A DNA stretch of 58,868 bases, taken from contig CAIKOJ010000058.1 in the NCBI GenBank assembly GCA_903829015.1, forward strand, positions 1 through 58,868, read 5' to 3'. Source of the stretch: an uncultured Bacteroidota bacterium. GTDB lineage: Bacteria > Bacteroidota > Bacteroidia > Chitinophagales > Chitinophagaceae. A model generated the notes under the pieces. It saw only the letters and a list, made by a program, of their open reading frames with translations. It was not told the DNA's origin and ran no database searches. This document shows positions 23,514-32,083 of the stretch, piece by piece. The first letter of the stretch is position 1, and every line of letters starts with the position of its first letter. Both the position numbers and the translations under genes were made by a program.

Positions 23514-25367
23514 TTATTCATCGTCATCAGAGTCATCCTCCTCTGAAGCTCTGTCTGTCGAATCCTTTACATTCCTCAGTCCTTTGGGCATCATTAAATA
23601 CTCCCTGTTGCTCCTGTAGTAATAGCTTTCTCTCCAGTCCCGCTCCACATTGAACTCACTGCCACCGTTTATATTGATACTGAACCAATCGTACAGTCTG
23701 ATGCCTTTGTCCAGCACTATGGTCTTACCAATCGGCACTTCCACCACTATCATCACCTGCTGGTTTCTGAACTGATCCTTGCTGCTCACTGCAAACCCTC
23801 TGGGCAGCACTACTACACTATCAAACTGTGCAACACTGAAAGTAATATTTTTAGCTAGCTTCATTGCCTCCTCCTCATTACTACTTCTCGCTATGTTCAG
23901 CTTGTACATATGAAACATTGAATCATTGCTCTGCGCAACCTTCACCTTCACTGTATTCAGCCACAAAGAGTCGTTGTTGATCAGGTGTATCCCTGATCCT
24001 TTTTCTTTCCAGTCACTCAGCCATCGGCTGTGGCGGCGTTCTGTATCCCAGCCACCTTCAGAGCCCACATTGATAATTAGCTTACTAGCTGCCGGCCTCA
24101 CCAATGCTACCGTCTCCTCCTGCACATACTTATGCCTGAAGTTGTGAGAAACAATACCCACCAACGTCATTGCGCAAGCGAAACCTATCACCCACAACCC
24201 ACTAAACACATACCCCAGATAGTGCCTCCGCGATTGCACGCCCATCAGCCTGCGTATCAGCCAGGTCACCAGTGCCAGCATCGGTACACCTAGTGTCAGA
24301 ATGATACCGGTCCATGCCAACACATACTCTATCGGTTCATGGAACAGGAAGTGTGTAAACGGAATGATAAAAACGCCTCCAAACACCAGCGCTATCAAAG
24401 CACCAAACAAGCCTATCGCTACCGAGCCTGCTATGAAAAGAAAAAACGCTTTGAACAAAATACCTATCACATGCCCCAGACCGCTTCTGTGCCTTACTGG
24501 TGGCTGATTCACAGCTGTCCGCGATTTCGTCGCTTCCTTAATAGAGTTCAGGTCCACCTTCTCTCCGCGCATTTCAAGTTTGTCTGCCGATGTACTCGCA
24601 TATGGCAATGCTATCCACAGTATAATATACCCTATAACGAATGTGCCCGTAAACGATCCCAAAAATATCCTCGGTCCAAATCCCCATCCCCAGTCCCACC
24701 AAAATCTGTGTATGCCCCCGGATATAATGCTGAATACCAACGGCGCGAAAAACACGAACCTCGTAACCTTGCTGTCCACCCTCAGGTAGGCAGCAAGCCC
24801 ACCGCATACCCCTGCTATCATTTTATCATCCGGATTACGGTATAGCCTTCTGGTTATATCAGACTGTACACTCTGCGCCGGCACTATGATCCACAGCAAC
24901 AGGTACAACCAAAAGAAAGCACCTATCAATAACACAAACAATATCCTCACTATCACCGGGTCAATTCCTGTGCGTATGGCTATTCCACTGCATACTCCTG
25001 CTATCACCTTATCATCAGTGTTTCTGTAGAACCTTCCCTGCACCGGTGGTACCGTTCTCTGCTGCCTTGCATTATTCACCGGTTCAGATTGTTCTTCGCC
25101 TTCAGCAGCCTCAATATCTTCCAGTCTGCCTATGCTGTTGATCACCGCCTGCACGTCTGCACTACCTACGCATCCCGGTCCGCGCTTCAATCGGTCACTC
25201 AGCAATTCAGCGATCCTGTTTTCAATATCATTGATGATCTCATCGCTGCTTTCCTCATTCGCAAAGTGTGCCATCAGGCTGTCTATGTATTTTTTCAGTT
25301 GGTTGTATGCCGTCTCTTCTATCGGTATTACCCTTCCCTGAAAATTGATACTTATAATTTTTTCCAT
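23514..25367 (-). CDS. PspC-family membrane protein with two PspC domains
   Basis: I place the start at 25367 (617 residues), not at an ATG 39 bases upstream. This makes the N-terminus align with the short paralog (MEKIISINFQGRVIPIEE versus MQRIIQINIAGRVIPIEE) and removes overlap with padR. The soluble N-terminus contains EIINDIENRIAELLSDRL. Two PspC domains follow, one starting RFYRNTDDKVIAGVCSGIA (about 115-175) and one starting RRLYRNPDDKMIAGVCGGLA (about 180-265). About three further transmembrane segments come next. A long C-terminal periplasmic or cytoplasmic beta-rich region (about 420-617) follows, ending in an acidic tail (ASEEDDSDDDE). It probably senses or transmits envelope stress. 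The tandem PspC arrangement is unusual. Confidence 0.85.
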   Translation of the reverse strand: MEKIISINFQGRVIPIEETAYNQLKKYIDSLMAHFANEESSDEIINDIENRIAELLSDRLKRGPGCVGSADVQAVINSIGRLEDIEAAEGEEQSEPVNNARQQRTVPPVQGRFYRNTDDKVIAGVCSGIAIRTGIDPVIVRILFVLLIGAFFWLYLLLWIIVPAQSVQSDITRRLYRNPDDKMIAGVCGGLAAYLRVDSKVTRFVFFAPLVFSIISGGIHRFWWDWGWGFGPRIFLGSFTGTFVIGYIILWIALPYASTSADKLEMRGEKVDLNSIKEATKSRTAVNQPPVRHRSGLGHVIGILFKAFFLFIAGSVAIGLFGALIALVFGGVFIIPFTHFLFHEPIEYVLAWTGIILTLGVPMLALVTWLIRRLMGVQSRRHYLGYVFSGLWVIGFACAMTLVGIVSHNFRHKYVQEETVALVRPAASKLIINVGSEGGWDTERRHSRWLSDWKEKGSGIHLINNDSLWLNTVKVKVAQSNDSMFHMYKLNIARSSNEEEAMKLAKNITFSVAQFDSVVVLPRGFAVSSKDQFRNQQVMIVVEVPIGKTIVLDKGIRLYDWFSININGGSEFNVERDWRESYYYRSNREYLMMPKGLRNVKDSTDRASEEDDSDDDE

Positions 25368-25389
25368 CTTGGTTGCTTTGGAGGTCTTT

Positions 25390-25752
25390 TTATTCGTTGT
25401 TATCATTTAATGGTGGCAGCGATTCTTTTTTGTTCTTAAGTGAGTTTACTGCAAATGCCAGTTCACTCCAGGTATCTTCCAGTTCTTTATAGAAAGCTAT
25501 TCCCTGCTCGGTCAACGAAAAATATTTCCTCGGCGGACCCGAATTACTCTCCACCCACCTATAGGTAAGCATACCCGCATTTTTCAATCTCGTCAGCAAC
25601 GGATACAATGTCCCCTCCAGCACCAGCAGCTTAGCCGTCTTCATCTCTTCCACTATATCACTGGGATACGCCTCCCCCCTCCTTATCACCGACAAAATGC
25701 AGAACTCCAGTATCCCACGGCGCATCTGACTCTGTGTATTTTCAATATTCAT
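25390..25752 (-). CDS. PadR-family transcriptional regulator
   Basis: The gene is assigned from ATG 25752 (120 residues). A longer open frame continues upstream, but this start gives the normal family N-terminus and sits downstream of a good promoter. The winged helix region reads QMRRGILEFCILSVIRRGEA, then PSDIVEEMKTAKLLVLEGTL, YPLLTRLKNAGMLTYRW and SGPPRKYFSLTEQG, all PadR hallmarks. PadR proteins repress their own operons and respond to small molecules or stress. Here it precedes two PspC genes with a 22-base gap, an arrangement seen repeatedly in Bacteroidota. A dyad overlapping its promoter is a plausible autoregulatory operator. Confidence 0.92.
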   Translation of the reverse strand: MNIENTQSQMRRGILEFCILSVIRRGEAYPSDIVEEMKTAKLLVLEGTLYPLLTRLKNAGMLTYRWVESNSGPPRKYFSLTEQGIAFYKELEDTWSELAFAVNSLKNKKESLPPLNDNNE

Positions 25753-25789
25753 GTCTCTACTTTTTTTGCTTATTTCCCCTAATACATCA

Positions 25790-25819
25790 CAAAAGTATAA
25801 AACATCCAGTACTATGCAA
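25790..25819 (-). promoter_or_regulatory. Promoter of the padR-pspC operon
   Basis: On the minus strand a TTG element (25817-25819, in TGTTG) precedes an exact TACTTTTG box (25790-25797) by 19 bases. This is the best-spaced Bacteroidota promoter in the window. The ATG of padR (25752) is 38 bases downstream of the box. Confidence 0.65.
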
Positions 25820-25830
25820 CACAAAGTACT
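25808..25830. promoter_or_regulatory. Candidate PadR operator (dyad)
   Basis: AGTACTATG and CACAAAGTACT form an interrupted palindrome of about 23 bases: AGTACT, one free base, TG, a five-base centre, CA, one free base, AGTACT. It covers the TTG -33 element of the padR promoter, which fits steric repression. The assignment to PadR is from position only. Confidence 0.45.
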
Positions 25831-25971
25831 AGATTTATTTTACTACAATGCAAACTACAGTAATAATCAACGAGTAGTACCGAAATTATTTTTAATGAAA
25901 TCGCTCGTTTTTAGCTCTGTTCTCAAATCCGGCACCGCCATTTTACTTACCATCCCTTAATTTTACTACCA

Positions 25972-26382
25972 ATGGACAAACGTTTCAACATTCGTGTTTA
26001 TGGGATATGGATTAATGATAATAAGATCCTGATCAATGAGGAAACTTTCAAAGACCGTACTATTATCAAATTCCCCGGTGGCGGGCTCGACTGGGGCGAA
26101 GGCATCATCGACTGCCTGAAACGTGAGTGGAAAGAAGAACTAAACCTCAATATAGAAGTACTCGGGCATTTCTATACCACCGATTTTTTCCAGGCTTCCG
26201 CTTTCGATAACTCTCAGGTGATCAGCATTTACTACCGCGTGGCGGCTCCTCTACCCGCAGTTATTAGCAACAACGTCCCCAACGAGTGCACTTTCTGGAT
26301 GGATGTCTCACAGATCTCCGCCGATACATTCACACTCGCTATCGACAAAAAAGTAGGCGCAATGCTTTCTGCGCTCCGGTAG
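25972..26382 (+). CDS. NUDIX hydrolase
   Basis: This 136-residue protein has a clear Nudix box, starting in GGGLDWGEGIIDC and ending in KREWKEELNLN. It satisfies the pattern Gx5Ex7REUxEExGU with Asn in place of the last Gly. It hydrolyses a nucleoside diphosphate linked to some group X; the substrate class cannot be assigned by eye. Short length and absence of extra domains suggest a house-cleaning or nucleotide-sugar/sensor-type enzyme. It is monocistronic, divergent from the padR operon. Confidence 0.88.
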   Translation: MDKRFNIRVYGIWINDNKILINEETFKDRTIIKFPGGGLDWGEGIIDCLKREWKEELNLNIEVLGHFYTTDFFQASAFDNSQVISIYYRVAAPLPAVISNNVPNECTFWMDVSQISADTFTLAIDKKVGAMLSALR

Positions 26383-26472
26383 CTGAATTTGCGTTCCACA
26401 TACCTTTTCATACATCTCTGGGTGTATAACAATTAATAATGCAGGTATCAACATCTATGTTCCGAAACCATT

Positions 26473-26480
26473 TATCTTTG
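26473..26480 (+). promoter_or_regulatory. -7 promoter box before the ABC exporter
   Basis: TATCTTTG matches TAnnTTTG exactly but ends only seven bases before the first ATG (26488). If used, the leader would be about four bases, or about sixteen bases if translation begins at the next in-frame ATG (26500). Confidence 0.45.
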
Positions 26481-26487
26481 TTTTTCT

Positions 26488-28284
26488 ATGAAATTATTAA
26501 TGCAATATCTCGGCCGGTACAAGCCAATGATTTTTTTGGCGCTCGTGCTGGCTGCGATCAACCAAAGTTTTTCCTTACTTAACCCGATCGTCTCGGGTAA
26601 GTTGCTCAATCAATTCGTAAATCACCCGCATTCCGTCGATGCCGCTGGGCTCATTCCGCGCGATATGTCTGGCTTCCTTTCTCAGGCTTTGGTACTCATC
26701 GGTGCCTTCATAGGCTTTGCCATGGTGTCCAGAATTGCCAAGAATTTTCAAGACTATGTAGTCAATGTAGTTATTCAAAAATATGGCGCACGTATGTACA
26801 CCGATGGCCTCAGACATGCACTTCGGCTACCTTATCAGGACTTCGAAGATCAGAGCAGCGGCAAGACCCAGTCGGTATTACTGAAAGTTAGATCAGACTG
26901 TGAGAAATTTGTAAATGCATTCTTCAACGTTTTACTGCCTACCATTATCGGACTGATCTTTGTATTCATATATACGTTCAAACTCAACCCCTTCTTACCA
27001 TTAGTGTACCTCGGTGGCGGTGGTATCCTCGCTTTGCTCATCAGTGTGCTCAGTAAAAGGATCAAAGCTGTACAAAAAAGCATTGTTATGGAAACAAATG
27101 CACTGGCAGGTTCCACTACCGAATCGCTGAGAAATATCGAACTGGTAAAAAGTCTGGGGCTCACTAATCAGGAAATTCAGCGCCTCAATGCAACAACAAT
27201 TAAGATCCTTAATCTCGAGCTGAAGAAGGTCCGCAGCATCCGTACTATTGCGTTTATACAGGGCACTTTTGTAAACTTCCTGCAGCAGGTCATCATCCTT
27301 ACTTTGTTGTACTTCGTTTTCAAAGACACCTTATCTCCCGGCGATTACCTAACGCTTACCTTCTTCTCTTTCTTTGTTTTACAACCTATGCAGGAGATTG
27401 GTAACATTATCATCGCCTACAGAGAAGCTGAGGCATCTTTGCACAATCTCGAACTCCTGCTGGATAAACCTATTGAATATTCGCCTGAAAATCCTAAGAA
27501 AATTAACGGCATCAACGAGGTTCGGTTCGATAAAGTAGCGTTTAAACACAACACTGCCAGCCAGCCAGCCCTCAATGGTATTTCATTCGATGTTAAACTC
27601 GGTGAAACCATTGCATTCGTTGGCCCATCGGGCAGCGGAAAAACTACACTGGTTAAACTTTTGGTTGGACTGTATCAGCCTAATGAGGGTCATATCTATT
27701 ACAACGGCTACGAAGGTGCTGAGATCAATTTCGAGGAGCTGCGCGCAAACATCGGTCTCGTAACGCAGGACGCCCAGCTCTTTTCCGGCTCTTTAAAAGA
27801 AAACCTTCTGTTCGTAAACCCCACAGCAACCGACGAAGAACTCACCTTGGCACTACACAGCGCTTCTTGTCAGAATCTGCTCGAAAGGGCTGAAAAGGGA
27901 CTCGATACAGTTATCGGTGAGGGCGGACTTAAACTATCCGGTGGCGAACGCCAGCGCCTGTCTATTGCCCGCGCATTGTTACGTAAGCCAAGGCTTATGA
28001 TATTCGATGAGGCTACCTCAGCACTCGATTCTCTTACCGAAGAAGAAATCTCGCAAACCGTACGTGCCATTACATCTAAGCGCAATCACCTCACTATTAT
28101 GATTGCTCATCGTCTCTCTACCATCATGCATGCCGACCGCATCTATGTACTTGAAAAAGGTGAAGTAATTGAAACCGGCAGCCACGAATCACTGCTTCAG
28201 GAGAAAGGCCTCTACTACGCAATGTGGCGCCAGCAGATCGGCGAAAGGCAGCATACCCGTTCTACCGCAAACGTTAAAGTATAA
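26488..28284 (+). CDS. ABC exporter, fused permease and ATPase (MsbA/MDR type)
   Basis: This 598-residue half-transporter functions as a dimer. Residues 1-320 are the six-helix type I exporter membrane domain. Residues about 345-580 are the ATPase domain: Walker A GPSGSGKTT (about 380), Q-loop VTQDAQLF, signature LSGGERQRLS (about 484), Walker B LMIFDEATSALD (about 502-513) and H-loop IAHRLST (about 538). The substrate is not readable from sequence: lipids, peptides or drugs are all possible for this class. The gene is monocistronic, with a strong terminator 45 bases after the stop. Confidence 0.93.
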   Translation: MKLLMQYLGRYKPMIFLALVLAAINQSFSLLNPIVSGKLLNQFVNHPHSVDAAGLIPRDMSGFLSQALVLIGAFIGFAMVSRIAKNFQDYVVNVVIQKYGARMYTDGLRHALRLPYQDFEDQSSGKTQSVLLKVRSDCEKFVNAFFNVLLPTIIGLIFVFIYTFKLNPFLPLVYLGGGGILALLISVLSKRIKAVQKSIVMETNALAGSTTESLRNIELVKSLGLTNQEIQRLNATTIKILNLELKKVRSIRTIAFIQGTFVNFLQQVIILTLLYFVFKDTLSPGDYLTLTFFSFFVLQPMQEIGNIIIAYREAEASLHNLELLLDKPIEYSPENPKKINGINEVRFDKVAFKHNTASQPALNGISFDVKLGETIAFVGPSGSGKTTLVKLLVGLYQPNEGHIYYNGYEGAEINFEELRANIGLVTQDAQLFSGSLKENLLFVNPTATDEELTLALHSASCQNLLERAEKGLDTVIGEGGLKLSGGERQRLSIARALLRKPRLMIFDEATSALDSLTEEEISQTVRAITSKRNHLTIMIAHRLSTIMHADRIYVLEKGEVIETGSHESLLQEKGLYYAMWRQQIGERQHTRSTANVKV

Positions 28285-28328
28285 TTCTGTTAGCGAATCT
28301 AGTTTTAGCTTAAGCAATACCAGCAAAC

Positions 28329-28369
28329 AAAAAATCCGGAATGAGACCACTCTCATTCCGGATTTTTTT
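28329..28369 (+). terminator. Strong terminator of the ABC exporter gene
   Basis: An 18-base-pair perfect stem (AAAAAATCCGGAATGAGA paired with its complement) with a CCAC loop ends in seven T residues. Confidence 0.92.
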
Positions 28370-28447
28370 ATGAAGCAATTACTAACCACTATCGAGCCGA
28401 GTTCAATGCGACCGACTATTCATAGAATTAATTTGCTGTAGTTACTC

Positions 28448-28842
28448 GCATTTATCGTAACACCTCCTTTTGTCGGAACCTTTGCACCGCGCTCTCTTTC
28501 TCCACTCTCGCTCTCCTCTTTGGTCGGGGATTATAGGCAAAAGAGTTAAGGCAATTTTTCGCTGCAGTTTTAAGCACCAAGAGTTCAAAATAATCTGGCC
28601 ATTTCGTGACACCTCCCTTTAAGGCCGGGGTTTATAGGTAAATGAGTTCAGGCACTTATTCCCCTGTTGTATACAAAATGAGTCCTAAAATCATAAGGGT
28701 ATTGCGTGACACCTCCCTTTAGGGCCGGGGTTTATAGGCAAATGAGTTCAGACAATTTTTCGCTGCAGTTTTAAGCGCCAGGAGTTCAAAATAATAAGGG
28801 TATTACATAACCCCGACCCGCCGCGGCGGGTCGGGGTTTCTC
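28448..28842. repeat. Tandem ~101-base intergenic repeat, four copies
   Basis: Units begin at about 28448 (degenerate), 28595, 28697 and 28798 (truncated). The core is ATTGCGTGACACCTCCC, a short stem region, then GGGGTTTATAGGCAAATGAG and TTCA. A second half in units 1 and 3 reads CAATTTTTCGCTGCAGTTTT, then AAGC and GAGTTCAAAATAAT. The last copy ends in a 30-base perfect palindrome (28809-28838). A fifth dispersed copy lies at about 31821-31915. There is no open frame of coding quality in this gap. Confidence 0.75.
28809..28838. terminator. 30-base perfect GC-rich palindrome
   Basis: AACCCCGACCCGCCG and its exact complement form a 15-base-pair inverted repeat with no loop base. It lies 12 bases beyond the stop of the minus-strand OstA-like gene and at the end of the tandem repeat. 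It could stop transcription from the minus strand, but it has only short T tracts. It may equally be part of the repeat element. Confidence 0.45.
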
Positions 28843-28849
28843 ACTCCTA

Positions 28850-30706
28850 CTACTTCTCAAGCGAATCCCTAAACAACTCTTCCTTGCTCTTGGGTCGTTG
28901 ATCCATTATCCACTTAAACCGGCTCAATCGCATGGCCGGAAAATCAGCTTTATCCATCGGTGTTCCTGTATGGTGCCAGTCCTGCTCAAATTTTATCTTC
29001 CTTATCTTCTGATCATTAAAGAATATCTGCATCCTCGTGCTGTTGGCCTGGCTCACACCCATATAAGCACCCTTTTCATCCTTTTCAAAATAGATGCACT
29101 CGGCATTCGGGTACACAACCATCTTCGTGATCGCCTTCTTATCAAAGTAAGCCGTAAGGGTTCTTCCCTGTATCTGGTCAAACATCTTTGCCTTTGCCGG
29201 CCCCGACTGCGATACTATCAGCGCGTTGTTGGGCACATACATACGCCGCAGTGTGCTGCTGTCCAGTTGCAGCAATATGGTGTCACCGGTTATCTGGCTG
29301 TTGTGTGCCCATGCTACAGGGTCATAGATCATCCGTATCATCGAGTCCGACCTTGTGTAGCAAACACTGTCGCACTTACCTTGCAGCGAATCAGAGAAGA
29401 TCAGCACGTGGTGGTACCCTATAAAATAAAGCGGTGCCGTAGTATCTGCCGAAGTAGTATCTGCAGCAATTTTCAACTCCCCTTTTATCTCTTTCTTGCT
29501 GTCCTTCTTGCTTTTCTTCGTACTCTTTTTTTCCTGCACACCCGGCAGTACCCATTTTGTTGTATCTGCCGCAGCCACCTTTTTTACCGGCGGTGCCACA
29601 GGTGGCACATCAGTTTTGACAGTGCCGCTCGATCCTGCTGCACCGCTGCTGTCGCCTATGCTCATAGTGTCATTGGGTATCTGGCTCCTTAGTCCCCCCT
29701 GCTGCCATTTCTCCATTGGTGCCGAGTAAAAGGTATCCGCATTTATATACAACGTATCCTTGCCATTGGCTTGCACCAGCACCGGGTTCATGGTAGCCCA
29801 TAGCACCCGCTTCTTCTGAAAATACTCCAGATGTCCGCAGTATATGGTGGCATGGTGTCCTGTATCTATCGATATCACATGGCCGTTCGCAAGTGCATGA
29901 CCCATCCGCTTGTCATACTTCAGCGAGTCAGCCTCTATATACTGCGCATCATACCATACCGACGACCATCCCCAGAAACTTGCATTACTGTTCAGCCCGT
30001 CATACCATCCGTGGCTGGTCTGTAGCACAGATCTGCCCGAGTCCCTGATCACTTTCGACTTCGCAAAAAATGTTGTGACCTTTGTCTCCGTATTATATTC
30101 CAGGTCCTCTGAGTTGATCTTGTACTGCGGGTCTGTTATGTACACCGTACCAATAAAATGGGCAATCTTTTCATTCACGCTGTATATACCCCGCTTACTG
30201 GTTACTGTGGTAGTATCATTCTTTAGTTTGCCCCAGTTATCATACACGCCTGTCTTGCTGCCCAGGTCGTAGGTCAGGTCCTCGCACTCCAGCGTATTCT
30301 TGCCGTCTGTAAGGGTCACATTTCCGTGCATCAGCGCCAGCTTCTTATCAGAGGTATATTTCAGATAGTCACTCGTACCCTTGGTGCCGCCCAACTGCGC
30401 TATCTTCACATTACCAAATGCCTCAAAGTTTTTGGTCGTACTGTTTTGTATGGCGCTGTCGCAGTACAGGGTATCAGTACCCTGCCGCAGTATCACATCA
30501 CCAATAAATTTGCGGTATTCACCCGAGTCCGTTTTAAACCCTTCTATACTCTGCGCTCTGTCAATACTGATCAGCATTTTATCAGACGTATCGCGCTGCT
30601 GGCTCCATGCTTTGCCACTAAATACTAGCAGGCACAGCATCACCAGGCATATCCTACCCAAGCGCTTATTGATCTTATAAAATGAAAAAACAGTTTTTGC
30701 CGACAT
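28850..30706 (-). CDS. OstA-like (LptA/LptD N-terminal type) envelope protein
   Basis: This 618-residue secreted protein has a signal region ending in LVFSGKAWSQ (about residue 36). A beta-jellyroll organic-solvent-tolerance (OstA) domain follows, with repeated elements such as GDVILRQGTDTLYCDSAIQN, FGNVKIAQLGGTKG and GNVTLTDGKNTLECEDLTYD. A Lys/Ser-rich low-complexity linker (about 375-410) precedes a second OstA-like half (about 420-618). The family is expected to take part in LPS transport across the periplasm. It follows an MCE-domain gene with a one-base stop/start overlap (TAATG), so the two are translationally coupled. Confidence 0.85.
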   Translation of the reverse strand: MSAKTVFSFYKINKRLGRICLVMLCLLVFSGKAWSQQRDTSDKMLISIDRAQSIEGFKTDSGEYRKFIGDVILRQGTDTLYCDSAIQNSTTKNFEAFGNVKIAQLGGTKGTSDYLKYTSDKKLALMHGNVTLTDGKNTLECEDLTYDLGSKTGVYDNWGKLKNDTTTVTSKRGIYSVNEKIAHFIGTVYITDPQYKINSEDLEYNTETKVTTFFAKSKVIRDSGRSVLQTSHGWYDGLNSNASFWGWSSVWYDAQYIEADSLKYDKRMGHALANGHVISIDTGHHATIYCGHLEYFQKKRVLWATMNPVLVQANGKDTLYINADTFYSAPMEKWQQGGLRSQIPNDTMSIGDSSGAAGSSGTVKTDVPPVAPPVKKVAAADTTKWVLPGVQEKKSTKKSKKDSKKEIKGELKIAADTTSADTTAPLYFIGYHHVLIFSDSLQGKCDSVCYTRSDSMIRMIYDPVAWAHNSQITGDTILLQLDSSTLRRMYVPNNALIVSQSGPAKAKMFDQIQGRTLTAYFDKKAITKMVVYPNAECIYFEKDEKGAYMGVSQANSTRMQIFFNDQKIRKIKFEQDWHHTGTPMDKADFPAMRLSRFKWIMDQRPKSKEELFRDSLEK

Positions 30707-31653
30707 TAACTTTTCTTCTTGCTGCCAAACACTGTGACGTTAATATAACGGGTGGGGTGCGCCTTAATATCTGTCATCAGGCTGTCCAGACTATGCAGCG
30801 ATGTGTTCAGGTTCCTGTATAGCTCCTTATCATTTACCAGCAGCCCCAGCGATCCCTCTCCTTTATTGATCTTCTCCATTACCCCCTTCACCTGCACTAT
30901 TGTCTCCTGTAGCTCCGTCACTGTTTTTTCCACAGGCGCATTACTCAGTTGGCGCATCAGTTTGTTGGCATTGGCAAGTAATAGTTTTATCGTATCATTC
31001 TGGCTGGCAAGGCTCGCAGTGAAGCTCTGTGCGTTTTTAAGTATCGCGGTAATTTGCGTGCTCTCCTTGCTCAGCGTATTTGTCAATTGCTCTATATTCT
31101 TTGCCGAATTATTCAGTGAGTGCAGCGCCTCAGCCAGCTCCTTCTGGTTCTGCATGCCCACCACAGCATTCACACTGTTCAGTGTGGTGTCAAACTTGCC
31201 TATAGTACCCCTCAGTTCCCTCAATCGCGGAGTCAGCTCATTGGTCACATTGTTCATCATTCCACCCGCATTGGCAGTAGGTATGCTTGCGCCGGCCGAC
31301 AACATTGCCGGACCCGGTCCTAAAATTAAACTGATCACTTTCGCACCCAGCAGGTCCGGCGATTCCAGGCTCGCAACAGTACCCTCTGTCAGTTCCACTT
31401 CTTTATTGATCTGTAGTTTCACCTCCACTCCCTTGCCCGGTACTATCTTCATATCTGCCACATGCCCCACGGTCATACCCATCACCATTACATTGGCCGA
31501 TTTCATCAGCCCGTCCACATTACTGTAGTAGCAATAGTAGTCCTTCTCCTTAGATATAAAACTTGCTTTTTTAAGGAAATTTAACCCGAGAAAGAATATC
31601 AGGACAGAAAACGTAACCAATACCCCTATCCTTACTTCTTTTGATATTTTCAT
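30706..31653 (-). CDS. MCE-domain (MlaD family) phospholipid transport protein
   Basis: I place the start at 31653 (315 residues). An upstream in-frame start 39 bases away would precede the promoter box. One N-terminal transmembrane helix (about 8-25) anchors the protein in the inner membrane. The MCE domain follows (about 38-115, with YYCYYSNVDGLMKSANVMVM and TVGHVADMKIVPGKGVEVKL). A long helical region (about 150-290) resembles the C-terminal coiled-coil needle of MlaD-type proteins. It likely exchanges phospholipids between membranes. No MlaE or MlaF gene is adjacent. The usual neighbouring N-acetylmuramoyl-L-alanine amidase is also absent. Confidence 0.88.
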   Translation of the reverse strand: MKISKEVRIGVLVTFSVLIFFLGLNFLKKASFISKEKDYYCYYSNVDGLMKSANVMVMGMTVGHVADMKIVPGKGVEVKLQINKEVELTEGTVASLESPDLLGAKVISLILGPGPAMLSAGASIPTANAGGMMNNVTNELTPRLRELRGTIGKFDTTLNSVNAVVGMQNQKELAEALHSLNNSAKNIEQLTNTLSKESTQITAILKNAQSFTASLASQNDTIKLLLANANKLMRQLSNAPVEKTVTELQETIVQVKGVMEKINKGEGSLGLLVNDKELYRNLNTSLHSLDSLMTDIKAHPTRYINVTVFGSKKKS

Positions 31654-31671
31654 ATGCTGCTGGCGTATCTG

Positions 31672-31679
31672 CAAAAGTA
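31672..31679 (-). promoter_or_regulatory. -7 promoter box of the MCE-OstA operon
   Basis: The minus strand reads TACTTTTG followed by CA, an exact consensus match. A TTTTG element lies 23 bases upstream, at the edge of accepted -33 spacing. The box ends 18 bases before the ATG at 31653, which supports that start. Confidence 0.6.
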
Positions 31680-31820
31680 GCAAAAAGAACACTCCATATA
31701 GCCAAAATACTCATAATTTATCTAAGTGATCGCATTAATATCTGTTGAAACCGAAAAATCACTTTTCCCCATAAACAAGAATAAGTACATAACAATAGCT
31801 CATACTCCAAGTAAATGCTA

Positions 31821-31915
31821 TTACTTAAGCCTAATGAGAGTTCAAAAATAATAAGTGTGTTACGTTACACCTCCCGCCGCGGCGGGACGGGGTTTATAGA
31901 CAAATGAGTTCATAT
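31821..31915. repeat. Dispersed copy of the ~101-base intergenic repeat
   Basis: The order TAAGC, GAGTTCAAAAATAATAAG, TTACGTTACACCTCCC, GC-rich hairpin CCCGCCGCGGCGGG, GGGGTTTATAGACAAATGAG and TTCA matches the unit at 28697-28797, on the same strand. The flanking sequence upstream (31695-31820) and to 32080 shows no open frame. Confidence 0.7.
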
Positions 31916-32083
31916 AAGACACATACCTTTTCCGCCTTAGTTGGCCTTATTTTCTCCTGTACAAGTGCATGATAACTATATTAAAATCAGTTAGAAGCGG
32001 TCAGTACCGCTTTTCGCGGTCAGACTGCTTCGTTAAGTACAGAAGCGTTTGAGACTAAACAACGGTATCCCAGTCGATAGATT

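Noticed and set aside
25753-25824. Longer padR open frame starting upstream of 25752
   Set aside because: It would include the promoter box inside the coding region and adds a Cys-rich N-terminus not found in PadR proteins.
28898-29692. Plus-strand open frame of 264 codons opposite the OstA-like gene
   Set aside because: The composition is typical of antisense translation (Cys, His, Arg, Tyr-rich) and no family is recognisable.
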